Shown here one piece after another: positions 13,548-21,668 of a stretch of DNA of 42,413 nt. Source of the stretch: Bacteroidales bacterium. GTDB taxonomy: Bacteria > Bacteroidota > Bacteroidia > Bacteroidales > JAFGHD01. Under the pieces are notes generated by a model. That model ran no database searches. It had not been told where the DNA came from and saw only the letters and a list, made by a program, of their open reading frames with translations. The stretch is from contig JAFGME010000182.1 in NCBI GenBank assembly GCA_016927695.1, positions 1 through 42,413 on the forward strand, written 5' to 3'. Position 1 is the first letter of the stretch. Every line of letters starts with the position of its first letter. The position numbers were made by a program, and so were the translations under genes.

Positions 13548-16460
13548 CTAATTGTGTATGATCCTGGCATGCCTGGCCGATTTACCGTCATTGACGGATA
13601 ATAGATACACTCCGGGCGGCATCTCATCCATTCTGATGACACCGCTCAGTTGATTTCCATAAGAAACCCAGGATTGATCCAGCATCAGGTTGCCTGAAAG
13701 ATTCCTAATCTCCACCTTATAACGTCCCGGTTGCCCTTCTAAAGAAAACATAAAACCTCCATCGTTGGGATTGGGCCATATCTGTATTCCGTCTTCCCCT
13801 GACTTTGAGAGGCTGATATTATCAATGCTTCTGACCACCACATCATCAATAAAAAGATTATTGCCATATCCCACATAGGCTTCAAAAACAATGGAAACAT
13901 CCGGATTTCCAACCCATGCGGAAAGATCGATGAGGTGGCATGGAGGGGTTTCACCGGAGCCGCACCAGTCGGTTCCGGATTCAGGGTAAAAGGAGCCTGA
14001 TTCAGGCGGATGGGTGGCAAAACCTGCCAGCGAATCTTCGGCCAATGCGAGTAATCTTACCCATTCCTCACCGCAATCCTTAACCAGATAAACAATGAGG
14101 GAGTCTGTAAAATCGGGAAAGCGCTGGGCATAGGCATATTTAAATTCCAGCAGGGCTGTGTTCATTCCCGACAGGTTGATCAGCGGACTGACCAGCCTGT
14201 CACGTTCGCCCAGGCCGTTGTAATATCTCAGGTTGATGAACGACGAATACAAGCCCGGGCCATTGCCTGCAGTTTCGGTAATTTCCCAGGTTTTCATCCC
14301 ATCGGGATTGTCGATGGCCCATGATCTGGTGTAAAAAGATTTTGTTTCAAAGTCTTCTTCAAAAGGAAGATAAACTCCGCCGGACGAAATGCTGTTTTCC
14401 CGGGTAAGGCTGCTGCTTCCGTTGAGGTTTCCGGCCGTCAGAGACACCGAATATTTAACCGGCAGATTGAATATCACTTCAGGGTTTTGGGATGAAGCTG
14501 AGGTTCCGTTCGCAAAAGTAACTTCATCGGGTGAAAACTCCCATAACCAGGAAACCGGATTGTAAACCGTGTTATCCGTTAAACTGACGATGTGGCTTGT
14601 ACAAGGGAGTGTGTCGCTGATGGAAAAAGCCACGGCGGGCAATATGGTGTAGTTCGCAGTGATATAATTATCGAGGTAAAGGGTATCGGAACCGAGGTTA
14701 TTGGTTGCAATCAGGGTCACATCAAACGTACCTTCCTGATTGTAGATAATATTTACCGGATTTTGCACTGTAGAAAACTCCGGTGATGCACCTTCAAATA
14801 TCCAAAACCAGGATAGCGGTTCAAATTTTGACAGGTCGGTAAAATTCACGCCGCTGCCTACCGGAACAGTAGTGATATTGGAGGTCAATCCTGCTTCCGG
14901 CGCTGCATCAATTTCAATTTTTGCCCACCAGGTACCCCAGCGGTCGTAACCGCCCCCCGGCATGTCGGCATATTCCTGAAGGGTCCAGAAATCGAGGTCG
15001 TCACAGGGGTCGATCACCGTACCGGAATAATCGCCCCAGCGGTTTCTTGATGCTCCGAAGTCTTTAAAATACGATGCCAGGCCTTCCTTATACTCATACC
15101 TGTCGCGCAGGGTGTTCGGGGGGTCATCTGCATACCTGAAAGAGTAGCTGCAACCGGGGTATTGGCCGGGCGAAAAACCTGAATATCCTATCAGGATGTC
15201 TTCCTTGGCATTGACGGCGATGGAGGGAAAAGTATAATGGAAATATCCGGTTGTGTCATCCACCCTTCCGTGCTGAAGGATGGTACCATCGGGCAACAGC
15301 TCCCACCATTGTATGGCAGAGCGGGTGGGATTTCCTGCAGGCAGGAAGATATGATGAGCGCACCAGATCTTGCCGTTCCTGAATATTACATTCTGTATCC
15401 TGCTGTCGCCTGAGTTTATTTTTTTCTCCGAATCTTTCTGAGGTGCGAAATTACCACTCTCTCCTGCGTAATTATCCCAGGGGGAGGGAACACCTGCAAG
15501 ACCTATTTCTTCAACAATCTCAGATCCCAGCGAACCGGTTAGTCTGAACAGTTTAATGTACCCGTAACCTCCTGAATTACTGGCTGATCTCATCACCATA
15601 TACATATCTTCTTCTTCAGGGTCATAGGTATAAGCAGGCACAATGGTAAAAGCATTGTCGAGGGCAAAGCGGTTGAAACCGGCTTCCGGAAGTCCGTCGT
15701 AAAGATCATGCTTGTTGATGACGAAAAGGACATTGTAGCCAAAGCCGTCACCGAACATATTTCCTGATACGGCGATCCACTTTTTATTAAAGCCGTAACT
15801 CGGATAATCAAACCACCACTTGTTTTCAGGGTCGGCATCGAAAGAGTATAAAAACCAATTACCGGTGGGATCGGCATTCTCCGAAACCCCGACGAACAAT
15901 GCACTCGACTGCACGTTGGAGCTGCTGGGCATGATCAGTATCCATCTTTGATCATAAGGGTCATAAATAACTTTAGGATCGAAAACATCTCCCGAACCCG
16001 GCAAGGGATACCAAAAACTTCCTGTGCTCACTGTGGATATAACATTCCCGGTTTTATCCATTATCCGTATCTGAGTGTTCAGTGTAACCATCAGATGATC
16101 AGGTCCTGCGGCCCCGTGTACATCGGGCGGAATGGAGCTGTTATTGTCTTCAAGCCCCAGAAAATCCAAATCAGGCAAAGGAGAAGGATCGGCGGATTTA
16201 ATCCATGAAGAAGCCGTCCTGCCGGCATCCCTGTAAACAATTTTTTCCTTTTCAATATCAAACTGCGGAACGTACTTTTCCTTATTGGGTCTTTTGTGCT
16301 CAACGTTGAACAGGTCAGGGTTTGCCCTGTCAAATTTCACAGTTTCACTGAAGCTTTTCTTCAGACTGTACGAGGATTTCCCATTTTGCTGAGCCTGGGA
16401 GGCAAATGAAAAAACAATCAAGGATGCCAGTGCGATGGCAAATCGGATATTATAGCACAT
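13548..16460 (-). CDS. Secreted PKD-domain protein with T9SS sorting domain, copy B
   Basis: The 970-residue paralogue of the gene at 10543-13479 has the same domain order: signal peptide (ends near SQAQ), long N-terminal region with SIPPDVHGAAGPDHLM, two PKD domains, an anchor-type jelly-roll and a T9SS sorting domain with IWPNPN and MPPGVYLLSV. The two genes lie 68 bases apart on the same strand and are probably cotranscribed. The N-terminal regions are very similar, with the PKD and C-terminal parts more diverged, which suggests an old tandem duplication. The open frame extends ten codons upstream to a TTG, but the ATG at 16460 gives a normal signal peptide and was chosen. The substrate or ligand is unknown. 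Confidence 0.88.
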   Translation of the reverse strand: MCYNIRFAIALASLIVFSFASQAQQNGKSSYSLKKSFSETVKFDRANPDLFNVEHKRPNKEKYVPQFDIEKEKIVYRDAGRTASSWIKSADPSPLPDLDFLGLEDNNSSIPPDVHGAAGPDHLMVTLNTQIRIMDKTGNVISTVSTGSFWYPLPGSGDVFDPKVIYDPYDQRWILIMPSSSNVQSSALFVGVSENADPTGNWFLYSFDADPENKWWFDYPSYGFNKKWIAVSGNMFGDGFGYNVLFVINKHDLYDGLPEAGFNRFALDNAFTIVPAYTYDPEEEDMYMVMRSASNSGGYGYIKLFRLTGSLGSEIVEEIGLAGVPSPWDNYAGESGNFAPQKDSEKKINSGDSRIQNVIFRNGKIWCAHHIFLPAGNPTRSAIQWWELLPDGTILQHGRVDDTTGYFHYTFPSIAVNAKEDILIGYSGFSPGQYPGCSYSFRYADDPPNTLRDRYEYKEGLASYFKDFGASRNRWGDYSGTVIDPCDDLDFWTLQEYADMPGGGYDRWGTWWAKIEIDAAPEAGLTSNITTVPVGSGVNFTDLSKFEPLSWFWIFEGASPEFSTVQNPVNIIYNQEGTFDVTLIATNNLGSDTLYLDNYITANYTILPAVAFSISDTLPCTSHIVSLTDNTVYNPVSWLWEFSPDEVTFANGTSASSQNPEVIFNLPVKYSVSLTAGNLNGSSSLTRENSISSGGVYLPFEEDFETKSFYTRSWAIDNPDGMKTWEITETAGNGPGLYSSFINLRYYNGLGERDRLVSPLINLSGMNTALLEFKYAYAQRFPDFTDSLIVYLVKDCGEEWVRLLALAEDSLAGFATHPPESGSFYPESGTDWCGSGETPPCHLIDLSAWVGNPDVSIVFEAYVGYGNNLFIDDVVVRSIDNISLSKSGEDGIQIWPNPNDGGFMFSLEGQPGRYKVEIRNLSGNLMLDQSWVSYGNQLSGVIRMDEMPPGVYLLSVNDGKSARHARIIHN

Positions 16461-16493
16461 GAGCGATACATTTAAGTAAATATAAAACAACAG

Positions 16494-16964
16494 TCAGATC
16501 AAATAGTTTCCAATGGCAGAGGCAATTTTTTCAAGATATTTTCCATCTGTTTCAGAGAAGGCATCCCATTCTTTACTGTCAACATCAAGAACACCTGCCA
16601 TATTACCACAGGCATTTCTCAGGGGCACAACAATCTCTGAATTCGACCTGGAGTCGCAGGCAATATGTCCGGGGAATTGATGTACATCGGGCACGATAAG
16701 GGTTTTACCTGTATTGATCCCGGCCCAGCACACCCCTTTGTTTTTCTCCAGTTTAATACACGCCAGCGGACCCTGGTAAGGCCCTACGATGAGGTCGCCT
16801 TTGTCAAGCAAATAAAAACCCGTCCAGAAAAAGTATCCGATTTTATGAGAGAGCAGGGCGCAGGCGGTGGCCATCATCGCCAAAGCATTGTGATGAGGAT
16901 GGATAAGGTCTTCAAACTGCTTCAGGATGCGTTCATACCTTGCTGATCTTTTATTTTCGTCCAT
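16494..16964 (-). CDS. msrC: Free methionine-(R)-sulfoxide reductase (GAF domain)
   Basis: The 156-residue GAF-domain protein matches the free-methionine-R-sulfoxide reductase family (E. coli YebR/MsrC). The signatures GPYQGPLACIKL, NKGVCWAG and VPDVHQFPGHIACDSRSNSE are all present. Cysteines C69, C79 and C103 have exactly the spacing of the catalytic and resolving cysteines C84, C94 and C118 of the E. coli enzyme. It reduces free methionine-R-sulfoxide using thioredoxin. The frame extends 26 codons further upstream, but a TATCTTTG promoter element at 17003-16996 lies inside that extension, so the ATG at 16964 is the likely start. It follows tryptophanase on the same strand. Confidence 0.93.
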   Translation of the reverse strand: MDENKRSARYERILKQFEDLIHPHHNALAMMATACALLSHKIGYFFWTGFYLLDKGDLIVGPYQGPLACIKLEKNKGVCWAGINTGKTLIVPDVHQFPGHIACDSRSNSEIVVPLRNACGNMAGVLDVDSKEWDAFSETDGKYLEKIASAIGNYLI

Positions 16965-16995
16965 GATTGAAAAAGATGGATGACCAATATAGGCC

Positions 16996-17003
16996 CAAAG
17001 ATA
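16996..17003 (-). promoter_or_regulatory. -7 element of the methionine-sulfoxide reductase gene
   Basis: The minus strand reads TATCTTTG, an exact TAnnTTTG match, in the 58 bases between the tryptophanase stop and the ATG at 16964. It supports separate transcription and the shorter start. Confidence 0.55.
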
Positions 17004-17022
17004 TGAAAAATTCAGGTCATCT

Positions 17023-18399
17023 TCAGGCAGGCATAAGTTCAACCGTAAAATGTCTCATGATGGGCGCTTCTTTTATCAGCCGCATGCCCCTGGTGATATG
17101 GGTTCTCCTTTCGAACACATTGGCCAGTGAAACAGCGACATAATCCATGTGATTATTGGTATAAACCCTGCGGGGGATGGTAAGTCTGAGCAATTCCAGT
17201 TTGGGAAACCTGTTCCGGCGGGTTACGGGATCGCGGTCGGCAAGCAGGGCGCCAATCTCCACTCCCCTCACTCCTCCTTCGAGGTAGAGTTGAACAGCAA
17301 GGGTCTGAGCCACGAATTCCTCGCGCGGAACCCCGGTAAGGAATCTTCCTGCATCGACAAATACGGCATGACCTCCTACCGGTCGCTGAATGGGAATGCC
17401 AAATTCAATGAGCCGGTTACCCAGATACTCCACCTGTTTCACCCGGGTTTCCAGGTAGTCGTATTCCGTGCCTTCATAAAGGCCCTGAGCCAGGGCATTC
17501 ATATCCCTGCCGGCCATGCCTCCGTAGGTAATGTAACCTTCAAAAAGAATATTGAAAACAGAAGCTTTCCGGAAGGTTTCCTCATCCCTTAACCCGATAA
17601 AGCCCCCCATATTGACGATGGCGTCTTTTTTACTGCTCATGGTCATTCCATCGGCCAGGGAAAACATTTCGTGAACGATCTCGCGGATGGTTTTGTTCCT
17701 GTACCCTTCTTCCCTTGTTTTGATAAAGTATGCATTTTCGGCAAACCTGGCCGAATCGAAAAACACCCGGATGCCGTATTTATCAGCAAGGCTCCTCACC
17801 TGTTTCAGGTTTTCCATGGAAACCGGCTGCCCTCCCGAAGTATTGCAGGTAAGGGTAATCAGGATCATGGGTATCCGTGAAGGGGGGTTCTCTCTGAGGA
17901 CTTTTTCGAGTTTTTCAACATCCACATTTCCTTTGTAAGGATGTTCAATGGTAGTGTCGTAGGCTTCATCAATGGTACAATCCACTGCGAAGGCCTTCCT
18001 GTATTCAATATGGCCCTTGGTGGTATCGAAATGGGCGTTTCCGGGGATCAGGTCACCCTCTTTGATGAGAACGGAAAACAGAACGTTCTCCGCTGCACGG
18101 CCCTGATGGGTGGGCAGGAAATACTCAAAGCCGGTAATGTCCTTTATGGCATTCTTCAGTTTATAAAAAGAAGAAGCGCCGGCATAACTTTCATCCCCTA
18201 ACATCATCTCCGACCATTGCCTGTCGCTCATGGCCCCGGTGCCCGAATCGGTGAGAAGGTCGATGAAAACCTGTTCACTCTTAAGGTTGAAAAGGTTATA
18301 ACCCGCCGCGGATATCCACTTCTCCCTCTCTTCCCTGCGGCTTTTCCTGATGGTTTCAACCATCTTGATTTTATATGATTCAGCAAATGGTAACTGCAT
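17023..18399 (-). CDS. tnaA: Tryptophanase (tryptophan indole-lyase)
   Basis: The 458-residue PLP enzyme splits tryptophan into indole, pyruvate and ammonia. It aligns over its whole length with the tryptophanase / tyrosine phenol-lyase family: DLLTDSGTGAMSD, PTHQGRAAENV, and the PLP lysine in MSSKKDAIV (K258). Residues that separate the two activities are of the tryptophanase type: FDTTKGH with Asp near 125, DSARFAENAYFIK, and GVRGVEIGALL where the phenol-lyase has an Arg. Length and ends are normal. Upstream is an AT-rich leader of about 150 bases from a predicted promoter at 18552-18580. I saw no tryptophan-containing leader peptide like tnaC. Confidence 0.93.
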   Translation of the reverse strand: MQLPFAESYKIKMVETIRKSRREEREKWISAAGYNLFNLKSEQVFIDLLTDSGTGAMSDRQWSEMMLGDESYAGASSFYKLKNAIKDITGFEYFLPTHQGRAAENVLFSVLIKEGDLIPGNAHFDTTKGHIEYRKAFAVDCTIDEAYDTTIEHPYKGNVDVEKLEKVLRENPPSRIPMILITLTCNTSGGQPVSMENLKQVRSLADKYGIRVFFDSARFAENAYFIKTREEGYRNKTIREIVHEMFSLADGMTMSSKKDAIVNMGGFIGLRDEETFRKASVFNILFEGYITYGGMAGRDMNALAQGLYEGTEYDYLETRVKQVEYLGNRLIEFGIPIQRPVGGHAVFVDAGRFLTGVPREEFVAQTLAVQLYLEGGVRGVEIGALLADRDPVTRRNRFPKLELLRLTIPRRVYTNNHMDYVAVSLANVFERRTHITRGMRLIKEAPIMRHFTVELMPA

Positions 18400-18675
18400 A
18401 TTTGATTTTTAAATATTGAAAATAACTGAAAACGGACAGTCTGCATGCGGGAGGTTCAGCCATGATAATCATCACGCCGCTTAATATTCAGGTATCTGTT
18501 ACCGCCATTATGTGATGGATTTACAATCATAACCCATGTTTACATCGGTGACAAATGTAATTTATTTCTAAAAAAACAAAAAAAAATGTAAAAGTTTTTT
18601 AGGGCCACCGGGAAATTTTCCATGCAGCACAGCGATGGGGAGTGTCAGGGGGCGGAAAAGATAATATAAAACGGA
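18400..18675. other. Intergenic region between tnaA and the mevalonate kinase gene
   Basis: The 276 bases hold the tnaA promoter and leader but no recognisable gene. A nine-codon ATG frame on the minus strand (18537-18508, encoding MGYDCKSIT) carries no Trp. Poly-A tracts at 18569-18587 and a GC-rich patch at 18601-18660 are present. I saw no clear terminator for the mevalonate operon. Confidence 0.5.
18552..18580 (-). promoter_or_regulatory. Promoter of tnaA
   Basis: On the minus strand TTTG (18580-18577) is followed by 17 bases and TACATTTG (18559-18552), matching the Bacteroidota -33 and -7 elements. The resulting leader before the tnaA ATG is about 150 bases. Confidence 0.55.
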
Positions 18676-19644
18676 TCAGTTTCCTTTATAAACAGTGATG
18701 AATTCGATGGATTCTCCTGTCAGATATTTTTTCGTAACGGAATAGTTTTGTGTGAAGCCCAGGAAATATCCACCGCCTCCCGAACCGCACAGCTTGAGGT
18801 AATAATCCCCTCCGTGCAGGCCGTTTTCCCAAACCGGAACAACAGAGGGAGGGATCATCTCCTCAAAATGCTTCCTCTGGAAAAGGGATAACTCTTCCAG
18901 ATCAGAAAAAAAACCATTCATATCAGCCTGGATCAAACATTCGATACAACGGTTATTCAAAGGGATAAACCTGTCGCGGATCATCTCATTGAAAGTTTTT
19001 TTCTCCGTATTTTTCAAAAAAAGATTGACCATAGGCTCAGTTTTGCCCGGTTCATTTGAATTGACAAGGAAAATGGCCGTGTCGGATCCGAATTTTTTCT
19101 GAGGGATCTCCACCGTTTCAACCTGTTTTGCTGACCTGAAAAACAATGGATATTTAATATATGCATTCAAGGGGTCAATGCCGGAGCTTTTGCCGTGAAA
19201 AAATCCTTCCATCGCTGAAAATACCGCTTTCAGCCTGAGGATATCCTCACTTTTCATTTTCTTACCGGCAGGAATTTTACGGGCGCTGTAACCATCATAA
19301 ATGGCAGCTACCAGCGCTCCGGAGCTGCCCAGACCATACCCCTGCGGGATGGTGGATTCAAAGTAAAGGCCTTTCTCCAGATCATCCTTCAGTTTTCCGA
19401 TATTAAGGTCTAAATCAGGAATTCCGCTTTTGGTAAGTTTCTCAAGATGAGTGACGTAATCCAATATGAGTGCGTTTGAGGTCAATGCAAAATCATAATC
19501 GGTGTATTTGAATTTGCTGTAACCGGCGCCGAAGCTCAGCTCGCCATGAAAATGGGTGAATGGCACCGTGAGGGCCATGGAGTCGAGGATGATGCCATAC
19601 TCACCGAAGAGCAGGATTTTTGCGTAGTAGTTTCCAAGTGACAT
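18676..19644 (-). CDS. mvk: Mevalonate kinase (GHMP superfamily)
   Basis: The 322-residue GHMP kinase begins with SLGNYYAKILLFGEYGIIL, the form of the substrate-binding start seen in Bacteroidota mevalonate kinases. The ATP-binding motif GYGLGSSGALVAAIYDGY lies near residue 103 and a C-terminal GHMP motif LCGSGGGGYFLGF near 292. It phosphorylates mevalonate to 5-phosphomevalonate. It is the last gene of the operon, 15 bases after mvaD. Assignment to mevalonate rather than phosphomevalonate kinase rests on family resemblance and is less certain than pathway membership. Confidence 0.85.
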   Translation of the reverse strand: MSLGNYYAKILLFGEYGIILDSMALTVPFTHFHGELSFGAGYSKFKYTDYDFALTSNALILDYVTHLEKLTKSGIPDLDLNIGKLKDDLEKGLYFESTIPQGYGLGSSGALVAAIYDGYSARKIPAGKKMKSEDILRLKAVFSAMEGFFHGKSSGIDPLNAYIKYPLFFRSAKQVETVEIPQKKFGSDTAIFLVNSNEPGKTEPMVNLFLKNTEKKTFNEMIRDRFIPLNNRCIECLIQADMNGFFSDLEELSLFQRKHFEEMIPPSVVPVWENGLHGGDYYLKLCGSGGGGYFLGFTQNYSVTKKYLTGESIEFITVYKGN

Positions 19645-19659
19645 TGTTTCCGGTTTTAA

Positions 19660-20760
19660 TTATTTGATTCTCAATGGCCCCTCCCCCATCCGGTCGTCAA
19701 TCCATTTGCCCTGATGGCAGTAGGGTTTAAGGGTTTGGCTGATTAACTTTTCCAGTTGCTGCCTGTATTTTGCCGGATAGATCAGGTGAACATTGGGACC
19801 GGCATCAAGAGTGAAGCAGGCCGGAATGCCGGTTTTTTCCCTGAAATTTCTGATCTCCTCTATGATTTTCATCGTATTGTCGTTCAGCAGTGAAAAGCCC
19901 GGGTCGGAGCTCATCATCAAACCATGCAGGCTGAGCGCTTCCTGTTCCGTAATGCGGATAAATGCGTTGACATCACCGGTTTGCAGAGCCCGGTGCAGAA
20001 GCAGGATATTCCAGTTGGCCTGTTCAATCCTGGCCTCTTTATACGGATGACCTTCCATCATTTTGTGCCCGGCAGAGCTTGACACTTTTTTCTTTTCCGG
20101 GCTCACAATGAGCACCGAATCAAACATCTGCCCGAATTCCGCTGAGTAATTCCGCCCGCATGACACTCCCGTTTCATTGTCCGATCCCGGAAAAGCATCA
20201 TGTTCGCCCCAGATCACATAACCCGGGAAAACCGATCTTGCCGCTGAACCGGAACCCAGTCTTGCCATAAAGGAGGCCTTTGTGAGAAAATCCTCATCGG
20301 TTAAAGGGGTTCCAAACAGCTCCCTTTCGGCCGAAACGAGGCACAACGCAAGTGAACTCATCGCCGAAGCCGAACTGGCTATGCCGGATGAGTGAGGAAA
20401 GGAATTGCGGCTGTCAATGCCGATATGCAATTCATCAAGAAAAGGAAAATAAATAGCAAGGTTTTTCAGGAAGGAGACCACCCTTTCCGAGAAACCTGCG
20501 TTGGCTTGTCCTTCAAACGTGAATTCCACCTGCATCTTACCTATTCCGGCATAAGACAATTTCATAAAAGTCAGGCTGTATGAATTCTGAAGGGTGAAGC
20601 TTAAGGAAGGATTCAGAGGTATCTGAACATCCCTTTTCCCCCAATATTTCACAAGTGCAATGTTTGAGGGGCTCTGCCATCCCAGTTGAAGAGTTCCGTC
20701 AAAAGGTTTCAATTCATGTAAACCGGCGGCTTCGTCCAGATATTTTTGGTGGTATCTCAT
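19660..20760 (-). CDS. mvaD: Diphosphomevalonate decarboxylase
   Basis: The 366-residue protein has the decarboxylase signatures: SPSNIALVKYWGKRD with the key Lys, SFTLQNS, the phosphate loop SFPHSSGIASSASAMSSLA, LGSGSAARS, and CFTLDAGPNVHLIY with the catalytic Asp. It converts mevalonate 5-diphosphate to isopentenyl diphosphate with ATP use and loss of CO2. The start ATG overlaps the stop of the preceding kinase gene (ATGA), showing translational coupling. The N-terminus carries about 25 residues ahead of the family core. The presence of both conserved residues favours a true decarboxylase over the kinase-only relatives. Confidence 0.93.
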   Translation of the reverse strand: MRYHQKYLDEAAGLHELKPFDGTLQLGWQSPSNIALVKYWGKRDVQIPLNPSLSFTLQNSYSLTFMKLSYAGIGKMQVEFTFEGQANAGFSERVVSFLKNLAIYFPFLDELHIGIDSRNSFPHSSGIASSASAMSSLALCLVSAERELFGTPLTDEDFLTKASFMARLGSGSAARSVFPGYVIWGEHDAFPGSDNETGVSCGRNYSAEFGQMFDSVLIVSPEKKKVSSSAGHKMMEGHPYKEARIEQANWNILLLHRALQTGDVNAFIRITEQEALSLHGLMMSSDPGFSLLNDNTMKIIEEIRNFREKTGIPACFTLDAGPNVHLIYPAKYRQQLEKLISQTLKPYCHQGKWIDDRMGEGPLRIK

Positions 20761-21668
20761 CTGTTCAATACTAAGTCGTCAAATCCAAAAAACGTATCCA
20801 ACCCTTTATCATGCAGGACAGTTGCCAGGTCATTGCGCGGCCCTTCCCAGGTAACCATTGCGAAATCTCCGCCCCAGGCGCCCAGCGATTTCACCTCACC
20901 GGCAAATCCCTGAAAAAGGTCTTCTTTAATCCTTTTTCGTTTCAAAACCGAGCTCAGTATGGTTTCGTGTTCGCTCAGATAAAATTCAAAATCCCTGAGG
21001 GTAACAGCGGATGCAATATGCCGCGACAACTCCGAAACAAGCCTGACTTCTGTCAGGTACTTTTTTCGCTTTTGACTGAACATTGACACACTTTCGGACG
21101 ACCGCTGCTTTTTGCCGAGATAAACGAAATAAATGTGATCGCTGAAGGGAGGATGAAAAGGGGCCTTCTCTGTTTCGAAACGATCACCATGAATTTTAAA
21201 AAAAATGGGATGTAAGGCCCTGGCACATATCACATCATAACCCGAACCGGCTGATACGAGTTTATGCAGATCATAGGGATCCGTATCGAGCCACCATGCC
21301 ACATTGGAAATGAGGGAAGAGCTGCTTCCCATACCCCACTCCATCCTGAAACCAACATTGGTTTTTATCAGGGTGTTCTCAAAAGAGGTGTTACGTGGTG
21401 ACAGTTTTATTGCCTTTTTGAGCAGTGCACTTAAAGTATCCGAAACCTGACTGTCAGTGGTCTGAACTGTGCTAAGGGTTTTGGGATCGAATTCTGCCGC
21501 AAACCAGGGTTTCCCTAATTCATAAGATTCCCAGCGGAGATTATCATCAGGAGATGTTACTGCAACAAGATCCTGACCCGGTTTCAACGGAACAGCCAGC
21601 GCTGTTGCCCCTTTCAGAACAAGATACTCACTGCTGATCAGGAATTTACCTCTTGAAAAAAACCTCAT
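20757..21668 (-). CDS. GYDIA-type GHMP kinase, candidate phosphomevalonate kinase
   Basis: The 303-residue protein starts RFFSRGKFLISSEYLVLKGATALAVP, the GHMP substrate-domain start, and has MGSSSSLISNVAWWL as its phosphate loop and GSGYDVICARALHPIFF, a variant of the GYDIA motif that names this Bacteroidota family. It sits between HMG-CoA reductase and mvaD in the mevalonate operon and overlaps both neighbours. The phosphomevalonate kinase step is otherwise unaccounted for in the operon, so that is the natural candidate function, but it is inferred from context. The frame extends eight codons upstream to a TTG; the ATG at 21668 was chosen as it gives the conserved start. It overlaps the HMG-CoA reductase gene by 23 bases. 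Confidence 0.82.
   Translation of the reverse strand: MRFFSRGKFLISSEYLVLKGATALAVPLKPGQDLVAVTSPDDNLRWESYELGKPWFAAEFDPKTLSTVQTTDSQVSDTLSALLKKAIKLSPRNTSFENTLIKTNVGFRMEWGMGSSSSLISNVAWWLDTDPYDLHKLVSAGSGYDVICARALHPIFFKIHGDRFETEKAPFHPPFSDHIYFVYLGKKQRSSESVSMFSQKRKKYLTEVRLVSELSRHIASAVTLRDFEFYLSEHETILSSVLKRKRIKEDLFQGFAGEVKSLGAWGGDFAMVTWEGPRNDLATVLHDKGLDTFFGFDDLVLNR

Noticed and set aside
10543-16460. Tandem T9SS genes as one frameshifted gene
   Set aside because: Each has its own signal peptide and its own sorting domain, and the 68-base gap holds no continuing domain, so they are two complete paralogues.
17023-18399. Tyrosine phenol-lyase as the identity of the tryptophanase gene
   Set aside because: The discriminating residues match tryptophanase: FDTT, DSARFAENAYF and VEIG instead of the phenol-lyase Arg position.
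18508-18537. TnaC-like leader peptide upstream of tryptophanase
   Set aside because: The only short ATG frame in the leader encodes nine residues without Trp, so it cannot act in the known tnaC way.
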